DNA from: Bacteroidaceae bacterium
GTDB taxonomy: Bacteria; Bacteroidota; Bacteroidia; Bacteroidales; Bacteroidaceae
Length of the DNA: 18,436 nt
Direction of reading: 5' to 3'
NCBI GenBank assembly: GCA_900772575.1
Contig: CAAHEN010000230.1
Span: 1-18,436, forward strand
Of this stretch, positions 6,303 through 13,428 are shown in pieces. Position 1 is the first letter of the stretch. Every line of letters begins with the position of its first letter. The position numbers and the translations under genes are program-made. The notes under the pieces were generated by a model, which saw only the letters and a program-made list of their open reading frames with translations, searched no databases and was not told where the DNA came from.

Positions 6303-6989
6303 ATGTATGCCATCATCATCAACGCCCTGGCGGTCGTGGCAGGCTGCGCCATCGGCGCTCTGGCCCGCCGCGGTATCCGGCAGAAGTATATCACCGTGCT
6401 CAACACGGCCATGGGACTTGCCGCCCTCGTGCTGGGTGTCAACGTCGCCATGACCAACATGCAGAAAAGCCAATATCCGGTGCTTTTCATCTTCTGCCTG
6501 GCCCTGGGCGGGCTGATAGGCACACTGCTGCGGCTCGACCAGCGCATGGACCGGGCGACGGCGCGGGTCTCGGGCGGCTCAGACCTGGCCGAGGGCATCA
6601 CGACGGGAGTGCTGCTCTGCTGCGTCGGGACGCTCTCGATGATGGGCCCCGTGCTGAGCGCTCTCTATGACGACAACACGTACCTGTTCACCGGTGCCAC
6701 GCTCAACCTGGTCACGATGATCGTCATCGCGTCCAGCTATGGTTTCGGGACAGCGCTGACGGCCCTGGTGCTCTTTGCCTGGCAGGCCTCCATCTACGGC
6801 ATCGCCCACATCTCGGCCTCGTTCATCTCTGAGGAGCTCATCGCCGAAGTCTCCGTCGTAGGCGGGGTGCTGATTGCCGCTGCCGGACTTGGCGTGCTCA
6901 ACATCAAGGACTGCAAGACCATCAACCTGCTCCCCGCGCTGCTGATGCCGATGCTGTTTTTCCTGGCCAAGGCGGTCATCGGCTTCTGA
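6303..6989 (+). CDS. DUF554 (YqgA-like) membrane protein
   Basis: 228 residues, almost entirely hydrophobic, with about six to seven membrane segments: near 3-20, 33-50, 59-75, 97-118, 128-155, 177-197 and 205-227. The early pattern of an asparagine followed by small residues (IIINALAVVAGCAIGAL), then VLNTAMGLAALVLGVNVA and later LGGLIGTLLRLD, is that of the DUF554 family, also called YqgA. The family's function is unproven; a transport role is often guessed. No signal peptide is needed. The MATE gene starts 58 bases after its stop with no terminator between, so co-transcription is likely. Confidence 0.85.
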   Translation: MYAIIINALAVVAGCAIGALARRGIRQKYITVLNTAMGLAALVLGVNVAMTNMQKSQYPVLFIFCLALGGLIGTLLRLDQRMDRATARVSGGSDLAEGITTGVLLCCVGTLSMMGPVLSALYDDNTYLFTGATLNLVTMIVIASSYGFGTALTALVLFAWQASIYGIAHISASFISEELIAEVSVVGGVLIAAAGLGVLNIKDCKTINLLPALLMPMLFFLAKAVIGF

Positions 6990-7047
6990 GCCGGACGTAG
7001 GTCAGCCCCTTCCCGGGTTTATCCCTTTAACACATAGATAGACAGAC

Positions 7048-8403
7048 ATGCTTACCGCAACAGCCATACACCATCCGAAAACCTACACCTACGGGCAAAT
7101 CTGGCACATCGCCTATCCCATCCTCGTCAGTGTGCTAATGGAACAGCTCATCGGCATGACCGACACAGCCTTTCTGGGCCGCGTCGGGGAGGTGGAGCTG
7201 GGGGCCTCGGCCCTGGGCGGCATCTTCTACATCGCCGTCTTCATGCTGGGCATGGGGTTCGGCGTCGGGGCGCAGATTCTCATGGCACGCCGCAACGGCG
7301 AGGGCAACTATCGGCAGATTGGCAGCATTTTCTACCACAGTATGGGGTTTCTCATCGGACTGGCCATCGTGCTCTTTGCCCTGACACACACATTCGGCCC
7401 AGTGGTGCTCGATGCCATCATCTCATCGCCAGCCGTGGCGCAGGCGGCAGATGACTACCTGCGCTGGAGGGTGTTCGGCTATTTCTTCGCCTTTGTCAAC
7501 GTCATCTTCAGGGCCTTCTATGTAGGCACGACCAACACGCGGACGCTGACGCTCAACTCCGTGGTGATGGTCTTGAGCAACGTGGTGTTCAACTACGCGC
7601 TCATCTTCGGCAAACTGGGCATGCCGGCCATGGGCATCGCCGGTGCGGCCATCGGCTCGGTACTCGCCGAAGGCGTCTCGACAGCGTTTTTCATCGTTCA
7701 CACACGGCTGCGCATCGACTTCAAGCGCTACGGTCTGGACGCCTGGCCGCGCTTCCGCCCTCGCCTGCTGGGGCATGTGCTGGGCATCAGTGTGTGGACG
7801 ATGATTCAGAATTTCCTCTCACTGGCCACGTGGTTCATCTTCTTCCTCGCAGTGGAGCATCTGGGCGAGCGAAGCCTGGCCACGACCAACATCATTCGCA
7901 ACATCTCGTCGTTCACGTTCATGACGGTCATCGCCCTGGCCTCCACGGCTTCCACACTGGTCAGCAACCTGATGGGCGCGGGTGACTTCGACGCCATACG
8001 TCCCATGCTGCGCCGCACTGTGCGCTTGGGCTTTTTCATCTTGGTGCCGCTCATGGCGCTGGCGGCGCTCTTCCCCTCTGCCGTGCTGGGCATCTTCACC
8101 AACGAGCAGGCACTCATCGAGGCCGGGCGGTGTCCGATGTATGTGCTCTTCACCTCATACGTCTTCACCATTCCGGCACAGATCTACTTCCACGCCGTGT
8201 CGGGGACGGGCAATACGCGCACTGCGCTGGTCTTCGAACTGACGGCGCTGACCATCTACACGGTCTATGTCGTGGTGGTCATCTTCTACCTGCGGGCACC
8301 GCTGAGCATCTGCTGGATGAGCGAGCACGTCTATGCGGTCTTCGCCCTCCTGTTCTCCTATGTCTACCTGCGACGGGGCAACTGGCAGGCCAGAAAAATC
8401 TAG
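7048..8403 (+). CDS. MATE-family multidrug/toxin exporter
   Basis: 451 residues, typical for MATE exporters, with twelve probable membrane helices in two similar halves. Family hallmarks include QIWHIAYPILVSVLMEQLIGMTDTAF near the start (substrate-lipid face of helix 1), LGRVGEVELGASAL, GMGFGVGAQILMARRNGEG, and, opening the second half, the FLSLATWFIFFLAVEHLGE stretch. Such proteins expel cationic drugs or metabolites using H+ or Na+ gradients. The substrate cannot be told from sequence. Prevotella-type bacteria carry several paralogues, so no symbol is given. It closes the probable sprT-like/DUF554/MATE unit. Only a weak hairpin (CGGC/GCCG) and a T-rich stretch follow. Confidence 0.92.
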   Translation: MLTATAIHHPKTYTYGQIWHIAYPILVSVLMEQLIGMTDTAFLGRVGEVELGASALGGIFYIAVFMLGMGFGVGAQILMARRNGEGNYRQIGSIFYHSMGFLIGLAIVLFALTHTFGPVVLDAIISSPAVAQAADDYLRWRVFGYFFAFVNVIFRAFYVGTTNTRTLTLNSVVMVLSNVVFNYALIFGKLGMPAMGIAGAAIGSVLAEGVSTAFFIVHTRLRIDFKRYGLDAWPRFRPRLLGHVLGISVWTMIQNFLSLATWFIFFLAVEHLGERSLATTNIIRNISSFTFMTVIALASTASTLVSNLMGAGDFDAIRPMLRRTVRLGFFILVPLMALAALFPSAVLGIFTNEQALIEAGRCPMYVLFTSYVFTIPAQIYFHAVSGTGNTRTALVFELTALTIYTVYVVVVIFYLRAPLSICWMSEHVYAVFALLFSYVYLRRGNWQARKI

Positions 8404-8533
8404 GGCGACGTGTGGGCACCCCCCCCATACGGCTCATTCCTGTCAGGCTGCGGCAAAGGCCGGCCGACGCATTATTCTTTTTCTTTAAGACAAAAAATCA
8501 AAGGCCGAACATGGCAGAGTGCGCAATAATGAG

Positions 8534-8542
8534 TATTTTTGC
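8534..8542 (+). promoter_or_regulatory. -7 box of the second TPR gene
   Basis: TATTTTTGC fits TAnnTTTG. Transcription from it would begin near 8548. This rules out the in-frame ATG at 8539, which would lie inside the box, and leaves the signal-peptide ATG at 8644 with a leader of about 95 bases. No good TTG box is seen upstream. Confidence 0.55.
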
Positions 8543-8643
8543 ACCCGGCTGTGGTGGCTCTGCTAAAGAATTGGCATAGAGAGCGTATCCGGCGCGCTCG
8601 TCACCGGCCGTGCACATCAGAGAAACAAACTATTAAATACTCA

Positions 8644-10119
8644 ATGAAGAAAAATTGGATCCTCAAGGTGGCGCTTTCTGCCCTCGTGTTTGTTGGTGCA
8701 GTCACCGCCAATGCGCAAAAAGGCTACGACGTCCCCCCTATTGACCCCGAGCTCGCCGCGACCGCAGACCAGGTGATAGACCTCCAGCTCTCTGACCCTG
8801 ATAAGGCCAACACGACGTTCACCAAGCTTCTCCGCAAGATCAAAAACAAAAAGGAGAGCCTCTTGAGCGTGGGGCAGTATTTCCTCGACAAGAATGTATA
8901 TCCCTGCGCCTACCAGTGCGCCAAGCAGCTTTACGAACTTGACCCGCACTACATCCCCGGCTTGATGTTCAACGGCGAGGTGTGCATGATGCGCAAGGAC
9001 TATGGCAGTGCTGGACAGAAGTTTGACGAGGTGCTCGCCATCGACTCGACGTATGTTCCCGCCCTCCACCGCAACGCCTTCGTTTACAAGAACGTCAACC
9101 CCCACGTGGCCATTGAGATGCTCGACCGCATCAAGCGCATCGAGCCCAGCAACCAGAAGATCAACCGTGAGTTGGGTGACATCTATTACAATCTCGAAGA
9201 CTACAAGCAGGCCGTAAGTTCGTACGACACTTATTTCAACGCCGTCACCGCCAACGATTCGTCTGACATTCGTCCGGCTGAGAACTACATGATGTCACTT
9301 TACTCCTTGCAGGAGTTCAGCCAACTCAGCAGGCTCATTGACCGCTTCGCTGCCCTCGACGCGAAGGACATGGTGTTCAAGCGCATGAAGTTCTTTGCCG
9401 CTGTGGAGAACTATGATCTCGACAAGGCCAAGGAAGCCATGGGCTATATCACCAACAAGGAATATCCCGACAGCTTCTATCTCTATCTCGACTACGCCTA
9501 CGCCGGAAACCTCATGTCCGAACTGACGGACTCCACAGCGCTTCCCATGGCCATTGAGTACTACAACAAGGCCCTTCAACGCGATCCGAGCAAGCTCGCC
9601 GGCTACAAGACACTGGCCACCCTCTACCGCCGCAACAAGCAGTTTGACGAGGGCATCGCCACATACAACAAGTATATCGAGCTCCTTGGTGACAAAGTCC
9701 AGTTGACCGACCTCTTCGGCCTCGGCCAGCAGTACCTCGCCGCCAGCCAGCAGCAGGGACTCACGCCTGAGAAGAAAGCCGAGTATGTCAGCAAAGGCGA
9801 CGCCATCTTTGCCGACATCCAGGCCAAGAAGCCCGACAGCTATCAAGCCGTACTGATGCGCGCCGCTATCAACATCACCGATGGCAGCAAGCCTGAGGAC
9901 AAGGTGAAGGGCTACTATGAGGAAGCGCTCAAACTCATGGAGGGCAAGGAGGACACCAACTCTGCCAAGCTCCAGGCCTATCGCTACCTCGCCTTCTACG
10001 CTGTGCAGAAGGACATGCTGGACGATGCCCGCAAATATTGCAACGGCATCCTACAGATTGAGCCTGAAAACTCGTTTGCCAAGCAGATTGACGCTTACCT
10101 GAAATCTGTCAACAAATAA
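8644..10119 (+). CDS. Exported tetratricopeptide-repeat protein
   Basis: 491 residues from the ATG at 8644. An upstream in-frame ATG at 8539 would add 35 basic residues ahead of the signal peptide and overlaps the -7 box, so it was not used. Residues 1-23 form a signal peptide (MKKNWILK, hydrophobic run, TANAQ). The rest is built of TPR units, for example around 90-190 (YPCAYQCAKQLYELDPHYIP, DYGSAGQKFDEVLAIDSTYVP, NLEDYKQAVSSYDTYFNA) and around 300-345 (AIEYYNKALQRDPSKLAGYK, FDEGIATYNKYIELL). A last one near the C-terminus is ARKYCNGILQIEPENSFAKQ. It is probably a periplasmic scaffold; the partner is unknown. It has its own promoter box and a terminator-like hairpin, so it is likely monocistronic. 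Confidence 0.9.
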   Translation: MKKNWILKVALSALVFVGAVTANAQKGYDVPPIDPELAATADQVIDLQLSDPDKANTTFTKLLRKIKNKKESLLSVGQYFLDKNVYPCAYQCAKQLYELDPHYIPGLMFNGEVCMMRKDYGSAGQKFDEVLAIDSTYVPALHRNAFVYKNVNPHVAIEMLDRIKRIEPSNQKINRELGDIYYNLEDYKQAVSSYDTYFNAVTANDSSDIRPAENYMMSLYSLQEFSQLSRLIDRFAALDAKDMVFKRMKFFAAVENYDLDKAKEAMGYITNKEYPDSFYLYLDYAYAGNLMSELTDSTALPMAIEYYNKALQRDPSKLAGYKTLATLYRRNKQFDEGIATYNKYIELLGDKVQLTDLFGLGQQYLAASQQQGLTPEKKAEYVSKGDAIFADIQAKKPDSYQAVLMRAAINITDGSKPEDKVKGYYEEALKLMEGKEDTNSAKLQAYRYLAFYAVQKDMLDDARKYCNGILQIEPENSFAKQIDAYLKSVNK

Positions 10120-10143
10120 AATCCCATAACACATTGTGAATGT

Positions 10144-10179
10144 TTATCCCCGGGGCAACGTCCGTTGCTCTGGGGATAA
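10144..10179 (+). terminator. Terminator-like hairpin after the second TPR gene
   Basis: TTATCCCC (10144-10151) pairs with GGGGATAA (10172-10179), with a further GCAAC/GTTGC stem inside. It is followed by a modest T-rich run (TTCTGTTCT). It lies 25 bases after the stop codon at 10119. Confidence 0.6.
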
Positions 10180-10443
10180 TTCTGTTCTGGCCCAGCCAGC
10201 AGTACGGGGCGCGCGGTGCAAGCGCCAGTTCTTCCATCGCCTAGCGGTGGACGTGGGCTGGGCACTGACGGCCAAACACGATGCGGGGGTCTTTCTTTCT
10301 CAACGTTCCACCTCCAGACCGAACGGTGCCGACACCTACAATCTTGCAACCGGCCTTGCAGTGGCAGCCTACTTGCGGCAGGCGCCAGAGCGGGTGGCGG
10401 CAGAAATGATGGGCTGGCATTTCCAAGAGCCAATTCTTTTTTG
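10180..10443. other. Non-coding stretch between the second TPR gene and pta
   Basis: About 260 bases, GC-rich, with no convincing gene. Overlapping open frames of 76-121 codons exist on both strands, but none shows a motif, signal peptide or matching neighbour. It is not similar to repeat elements A or B. Nothing else was seen. Confidence 0.4.
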
Positions 10444-10452
10444 TAATTTTGC
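10444..10452 (+). promoter_or_regulatory. -7 box of the pta-ackA promoter
   Basis: TAATTTTGC fits TAnnTTTG, 36 bases before the pta start codon. At the -33 position there is only a partial match (TTTCC near 10420). Confidence 0.6.
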
Positions 10453-10488
10453 GGCCACTGGACGAACGACACATTATATAAATATACA

Positions 10489-11505
10489 ATGGAACTTGTA
10501 GAACATCTCATCGCACGTGCCAAAGCCAACAAGCAACGCATCGTGCTGCCCGAGGGCACGGAAGAGCGCACCCTCAAAGCCGCCAACCAGATTCTCACTG
10601 ACGGCGTGGCTGACCTCATCCTGCTCGGCAATCCCGACGAGATCAACGCACTCGCCAAGGAATGGGGACTCGGCAACATCGGCAAGGCCACCGTCATCGA
10701 CCCTGCCAACCACCCGAAGAAAGAAGAATACGCCCAGCTCCTCTGCGAACTCCGCAAGAAGAAGGGCATGACCATCGAAGAGGCTCACCAGAAAGTGCTC
10801 GACCCGCTCTATCTGGGTTGCCTCATCATCAAGGCTGGCGACGCCGACGGTCAGTTGGCCGGTGCCCGCAACACAACGGGCAACGTGCTCCGCCCGGCCC
10901 TGCAGATCATCAAGACACAGCCGGGCATCACGTGTGTCAGCGGTGCCATGCTGCTCCTGACACATGCCCCCGAGTGTGGCGACAACGGCGTGCTCGTCAT
11001 GGGCGATGTGGCCGTCACGCCTGTCCCTGACGCCAACCAGCTGGCCCAGATCGCCGTTTGCACAGCGCGCACAGCTGAATGCGTAGCCGGTCTTAAGCCC
11101 CGTGTGGCCATGCTGAGCTTCTCGACAAAGGGCTCCGCCAAGCATGAGGTGGTCGATAAAGTGGTCGAGGCTCTCGGCATCGCCAGGCAGATGGCCCCCG
11201 ACCTGCTCATCGACGGCGAACTCCAGGCCGACGCCGCACTCGTGCCCTCCGTCGGCGCCTCAAAGGCACCGGGCAGCCCCATCGCCGGCAGGGCCAACGT
11301 CCTCGTCGTTCCCAATCTCGAAGTCGGCAACATCGGTTACAAACTCGTGCAACGCCTCGGCCACGCCACCGCCATCGGCCCCATCCTCCAAGGCATCGCG
11401 CGCCCCGTCAACGACCTCTCGCGCGGCTGCTCCATCGACGATGTCTATAAGATGATCGCCATCACGGCCAACCAAGCCATCGCGGCCAAAGCGCTCGAAC
11501 ACTGA
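10489..11505 (+). CDS. pta: Phosphate acetyltransferase
   Basis: 338 residues, the short single-domain form of Pta. It converts acetyl-CoA and phosphate to acetyl phosphate and CoA in the cytoplasm, the first step of ATP-yielding acetate production (reversible). It aligns with the family from the start (RIVLPEGTEERTLKAAN) through DGQLAGARNTTGNVLRPALQ, SFSTKGSAKHE, LIDGELQADAALVPSV and the C-terminal NVLVVPNLEVGNIGYKLVQR with GPILQGIARPVNDLSRG. These are conserved stretches lining the CoA and phosphate site. There is no N-terminal regulatory domain of the E. coli long-Pta type. ackA follows 27 bases downstream, forming the classical pta-ackA operon from the promoter at 10444. Confidence 0.97.
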   Translation: MELVEHLIARAKANKQRIVLPEGTEERTLKAANQILTDGVADLILLGNPDEINALAKEWGLGNIGKATVIDPANHPKKEEYAQLLCELRKKKGMTIEEAHQKVLDPLYLGCLIIKAGDADGQLAGARNTTGNVLRPALQIIKTQPGITCVSGAMLLLTHAPECGDNGVLVMGDVAVTPVPDANQLAQIAVCTARTAECVAGLKPRVAMLSFSTKGSAKHEVVDKVVEALGIARQMAPDLLIDGELQADAALVPSVGASKAPGSPIAGRANVLVVPNLEVGNIGYKLVQRLGHATAIGPILQGIARPVNDLSRGCSIDDVYKMIAITANQAIAAKALEH

Positions 11506-11532
11506 ACCTCTTGCCATACCCAAAACAGAAAA

Positions 11533-12726
11533 ATGAAAATTCTAGTCATCAATTGCGGCAGCAGCTCCATCAAATACAAACTCTATGAAATGGACGACCG
11601 CAGCGTCCTCGCTGCCGGCGGCATTGAGAAAATCGGCCTTGAGGGCTCATTCCTGAAAACCAAGATAGACGATGAGACGAAGATCATCGAGTCGCCTTGC
11701 CCCACCCACACTGAGGGCATCAAGCTCATGTTCGACACGCTGCTCAACCCTCAGTACGGTGCCATCAAGAGCCTCGACGAGATCTCCGCAGCCGGACACC
11801 GCATTGTGGCCGGCGGCCGCTTCACGAAGAGCATGATCGTCACGCCCGAGCTGCTCGACGAATGGCAGCAGTACATGGGTCTGGCACCGCTGCACAGCCC
11901 GGCACACCTGAAGGGCTATGCCGCTGTCAGGGCCATGTTGCCCAACCTTCCGCAGGTCTTTGTGTTCGACACGGCCTTCCACCAGACCATGCCGGCAGAG
12001 GCTTACATGTATGCGGTGCCTTACAAGTACTACGAGAACAACAACATCCGCCGCTGGGGTGCCCACGGCACCAGCCACCGCTTTGTGTCAGCCCGTGTGT
12101 GTGAGGTGCTGGGTGTGAAACCGGAGGAGGTGCGCATCATCACCTGCCACATCGGCAACGGCGCCTCTGTCTCTGCCGTCAAGTACGGCAAGTGTGTCGA
12201 CACGTCAATGGGCCTCACACCGCTCGAAGGCCTGATGATGGGCACGCGCTCCGGCGACGTCGACCCGTCGGCCGTCCTGGCCATCATGAAGGCCGAAGGC
12301 TTCGACACCGACCGCATGAGCGACCTGCTCAACAAGGAGAGTGGCGTGAAAGGCATCTCGGGCGTATCGAGTGACATTCGCGAAGTCGAGGCCGCCGTCA
12401 AGGCCGGCAACGAGCGCGCCGCCTTGGCCCTGAAGATGTACGAATACCGCATCAAGAAATACATCGGCGCCTACACCGCCGCCATGGGCGGTGTGGACAT
12501 CATCGTCTTCACAGCCGGCGTGGGCGAGCACCAATGGGACGTCCGCTCTGGCGCCGTCAGCAACATGGAGTTCTTCGGCATCAAGCTCGACGCCGAAAAG
12601 AACCGCCGCAACTGTGGCGAGGAGGAAATCATCTCCACCCCCGACAGTCGTGTAAAGGTTGTCGTCGTCCCGACGGACGAGGAGCTCCTCATCGCTTCCG
12701 ATACGCTGGCGCTCATCCGCAAGTAA
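11533..12726 (+). CDS. ackA: Acetate kinase
   Basis: 397 residues, full length. It makes acetate and ATP from acetyl phosphate and ADP, completing the pathway begun by Pta. Family marks in order: the phosphate-binding start MKILVINCGSSSIKYKL; VFDTAFHQTMP (about residues 141-151), with the catalytic-region aspartate; HGTSHRFV (about 178-185); CHIGNGASVSAV (about 205-216); LTPLEGLMMGTRSGDVDPS (about 227-245), carrying the conserved arginine; and FTAGVGEH near 325. No key residue appears lost. The gene is 27 bases after pta and is followed by a very strong terminator (12757-12800), which abuts the tail of repeat element B. Confidence 0.97.
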   Translation: MKILVINCGSSSIKYKLYEMDDRSVLAAGGIEKIGLEGSFLKTKIDDETKIIESPCPTHTEGIKLMFDTLLNPQYGAIKSLDEISAAGHRIVAGGRFTKSMIVTPELLDEWQQYMGLAPLHSPAHLKGYAAVRAMLPNLPQVFVFDTAFHQTMPAEAYMYAVPYKYYENNNIRRWGAHGTSHRFVSARVCEVLGVKPEEVRIITCHIGNGASVSAVKYGKCVDTSMGLTPLEGLMMGTRSGDVDPSAVLAIMKAEGFDTDRMSDLLNKESGVKGISGVSSDIREVEAAVKAGNERAALALKMYEYRIKKYIGAYTAAMGGVDIIVFTAGVGEHQWDVRSGAVSNMEFFGIKLDAEKNRRNCGEEEIISTPDSRVKVVVVPTDEELLIASDTLALIRK

Positions 12727-12756
12727 GGGACAGTCTCCAACTGCCCAAGCACACTG

Positions 12757-12800
12757 ACCGGCCCCTGCCATGCCTCCAGGCATCGCAGGGGCCGGTTTTT
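12757..12800 (+). terminator. Terminator of pta-ackA
   Basis: CCGGCCCCTGC (12758-12768) pairs perfectly with GCAGGGGCCGG (12785-12795). Inside it, after one mismatch, ATGCCT pairs with AGGCAT around a 2-base loop. TTTTT follows (12796-12800). This is a textbook intrinsic terminator 30 bases after the ackA stop. Element B's tail begins about five bases later. Confidence 0.9.
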
Positions 12801-12929
12801 CTCCACTCCCCCCATAACGCAACAACGCCCCATAATATAATACCGCGCCGCACGTCGCCTCACTTTTTTGCCCCGATTGCCGAAACGGCACCTTAACATC
12901 TTTAATCTTCAGGCCCATTTCGCATGTTA

Positions 12930-13033
12930 AATCAAGGCCCCAACAAAACTTCCTTGGGGCAAATTCAAACTAGCCCGGAGCAAATTTCGCCGAGCCCTAG
13001 GCAAGTTTCTCCGAAAACCCAGCATATTTTCGC
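12930..13033 (-). repeat. Five degenerate ~21-bp tandem units in element B
   Basis: Read on the reverse strand, units start at 13033 (20 bases), 13013, 12992, 12971 and 12950 (21 bases each). Units two and three are the most alike: they share GAAA-TTGC in the first half and end GGGCT. The unit number and order match copy A, but the individual bases differ more than in the flanking blocks. Confidence 0.6.
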
Positions 13034-13043
13034 CATATGCTGG
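13019..13043. other. 9-bp hairpin present only in element B
   Basis: CCAGCATAT (13019-13027) and ATATGCTGG (13035-13043) are perfect complements around a 7-base loop. The left-hand words CCAGCATATGGCGAAAA are also in copy A (887-903), but there the partner reads ATCTGCCCT and cannot pair. Confidence 0.45.
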
Positions 13044-13065
13044 CAATGCCGGCAATTTCAAGGTA

Positions 13066-13099
13066 CAAATAAAGGCCATCCACGCGGACGGCCCTTTCC
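13066..13099 (-). ncRNA. Promoter-proximal hairpin RNA with T-rich run, element B
   Basis: Counterpart of 831-862. On the reverse strand the core GGCCGTC pairs with GATGGCC around the loop CGCGTG, followed by TTTATTTG. Against copy A, one T-A pair has become C-G and an A-T pair has become G-T, so pairing is kept while sequence changed. The outer part is weaker than in A (one A-A mismatch, G-T pairs). Confidence 0.45.
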
Positions 13100-13105
13100 T
13101 CTGCT

Positions 13106-13137
13106 GCAAATATACGGCTTACAGGCGCTGAAAGCAA
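13106..13137 (-). promoter_or_regulatory. Promoter inside repeat element B
   Basis: On the reverse strand TTG (13135-13137) is followed after 20 bases by TATATTTGC (13106-13114), a perfect TAnnTTTG box. The following AGCAGAGGAAAGGG is identical to copy A. It points left, away from the Wzc-type gene and toward the ackA terminator. Confidence 0.6.
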
Positions 13138-13285
13138 GCTGTGTTAAAGCCGAAAAAAGTTTTTCGGGCCTACATTTCAGGCCGCGAATTCCGCCGGTAG
13201 GGACACAGGTGGGGACTGGAAGAAGCGTCAACCATACTTTTCCCCTATTTTTTCGGTTTACATGATTTTGAACGGTTGCAAACGC

Positions 13286-13316
13286 TTGAAATCTAAAAAA
13301 TATAATGTAACTTTGC
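13286..13316 (+). promoter_or_regulatory. Promoter of the Wzc-type gene
   Basis: TTG (13286-13288), 19 bases, TAACTTTGC (13308-13316): one of the best matches to the Bacteroidetes consensus in the window. Transcription would start near 13322, giving a leader of about 107 bases. The leader contains a possible 12-codon open frame (13368-13406). Confidence 0.7.
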
Positions 13317-13428
13317 GGCGAATATTGTAGCGCAAGCGGCTCGCTTTGACTTCATCACCCTTTTAACATGGGAGGATGGGGCATAGGTGCGCCATTCCTT
13401 TATTAGAAGAAAAAACGTATCCTGACAT

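Larger units (their letters stand above)
12805..13168 (-). repeat. Dispersed intergenic repeat element, copy B
   Basis: The reverse-strand counterpart of copy A (763-1130), with the same order of parts: inverted repeat CCGAAAAA/TTTTTCGG (13150-13167), promoter (13106-13137), hairpin (13066-13099), shared words ending GCATATGGCGAAAA, five units of about 21 bp (12930-13033) and conserved tail (12805-12908). It fills much of the gap between ackA and the Wzc-type gene and runs toward the ackA terminator. Compared with A it has an extra 9-bp perfect hairpin at 13019-13043 and fewer TTATGGGG words at the tail end. Confidence 0.85.

Noticed and set aside
8539..8643. N-terminal extension of the second TPR protein from an ATG at 8539
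   Set aside because: That ATG lies inside the TAnnTTTG box, and the extension would bury the signal peptide; the ATG at 8644 is the natural start.
10136..10501. A 121-codon frame between the second TPR gene and pta
   Set aside because: It starts inside the TPR-gene terminator, crosses the pta -7 box and overlaps the pta start; no recognisable motif or signal peptide.
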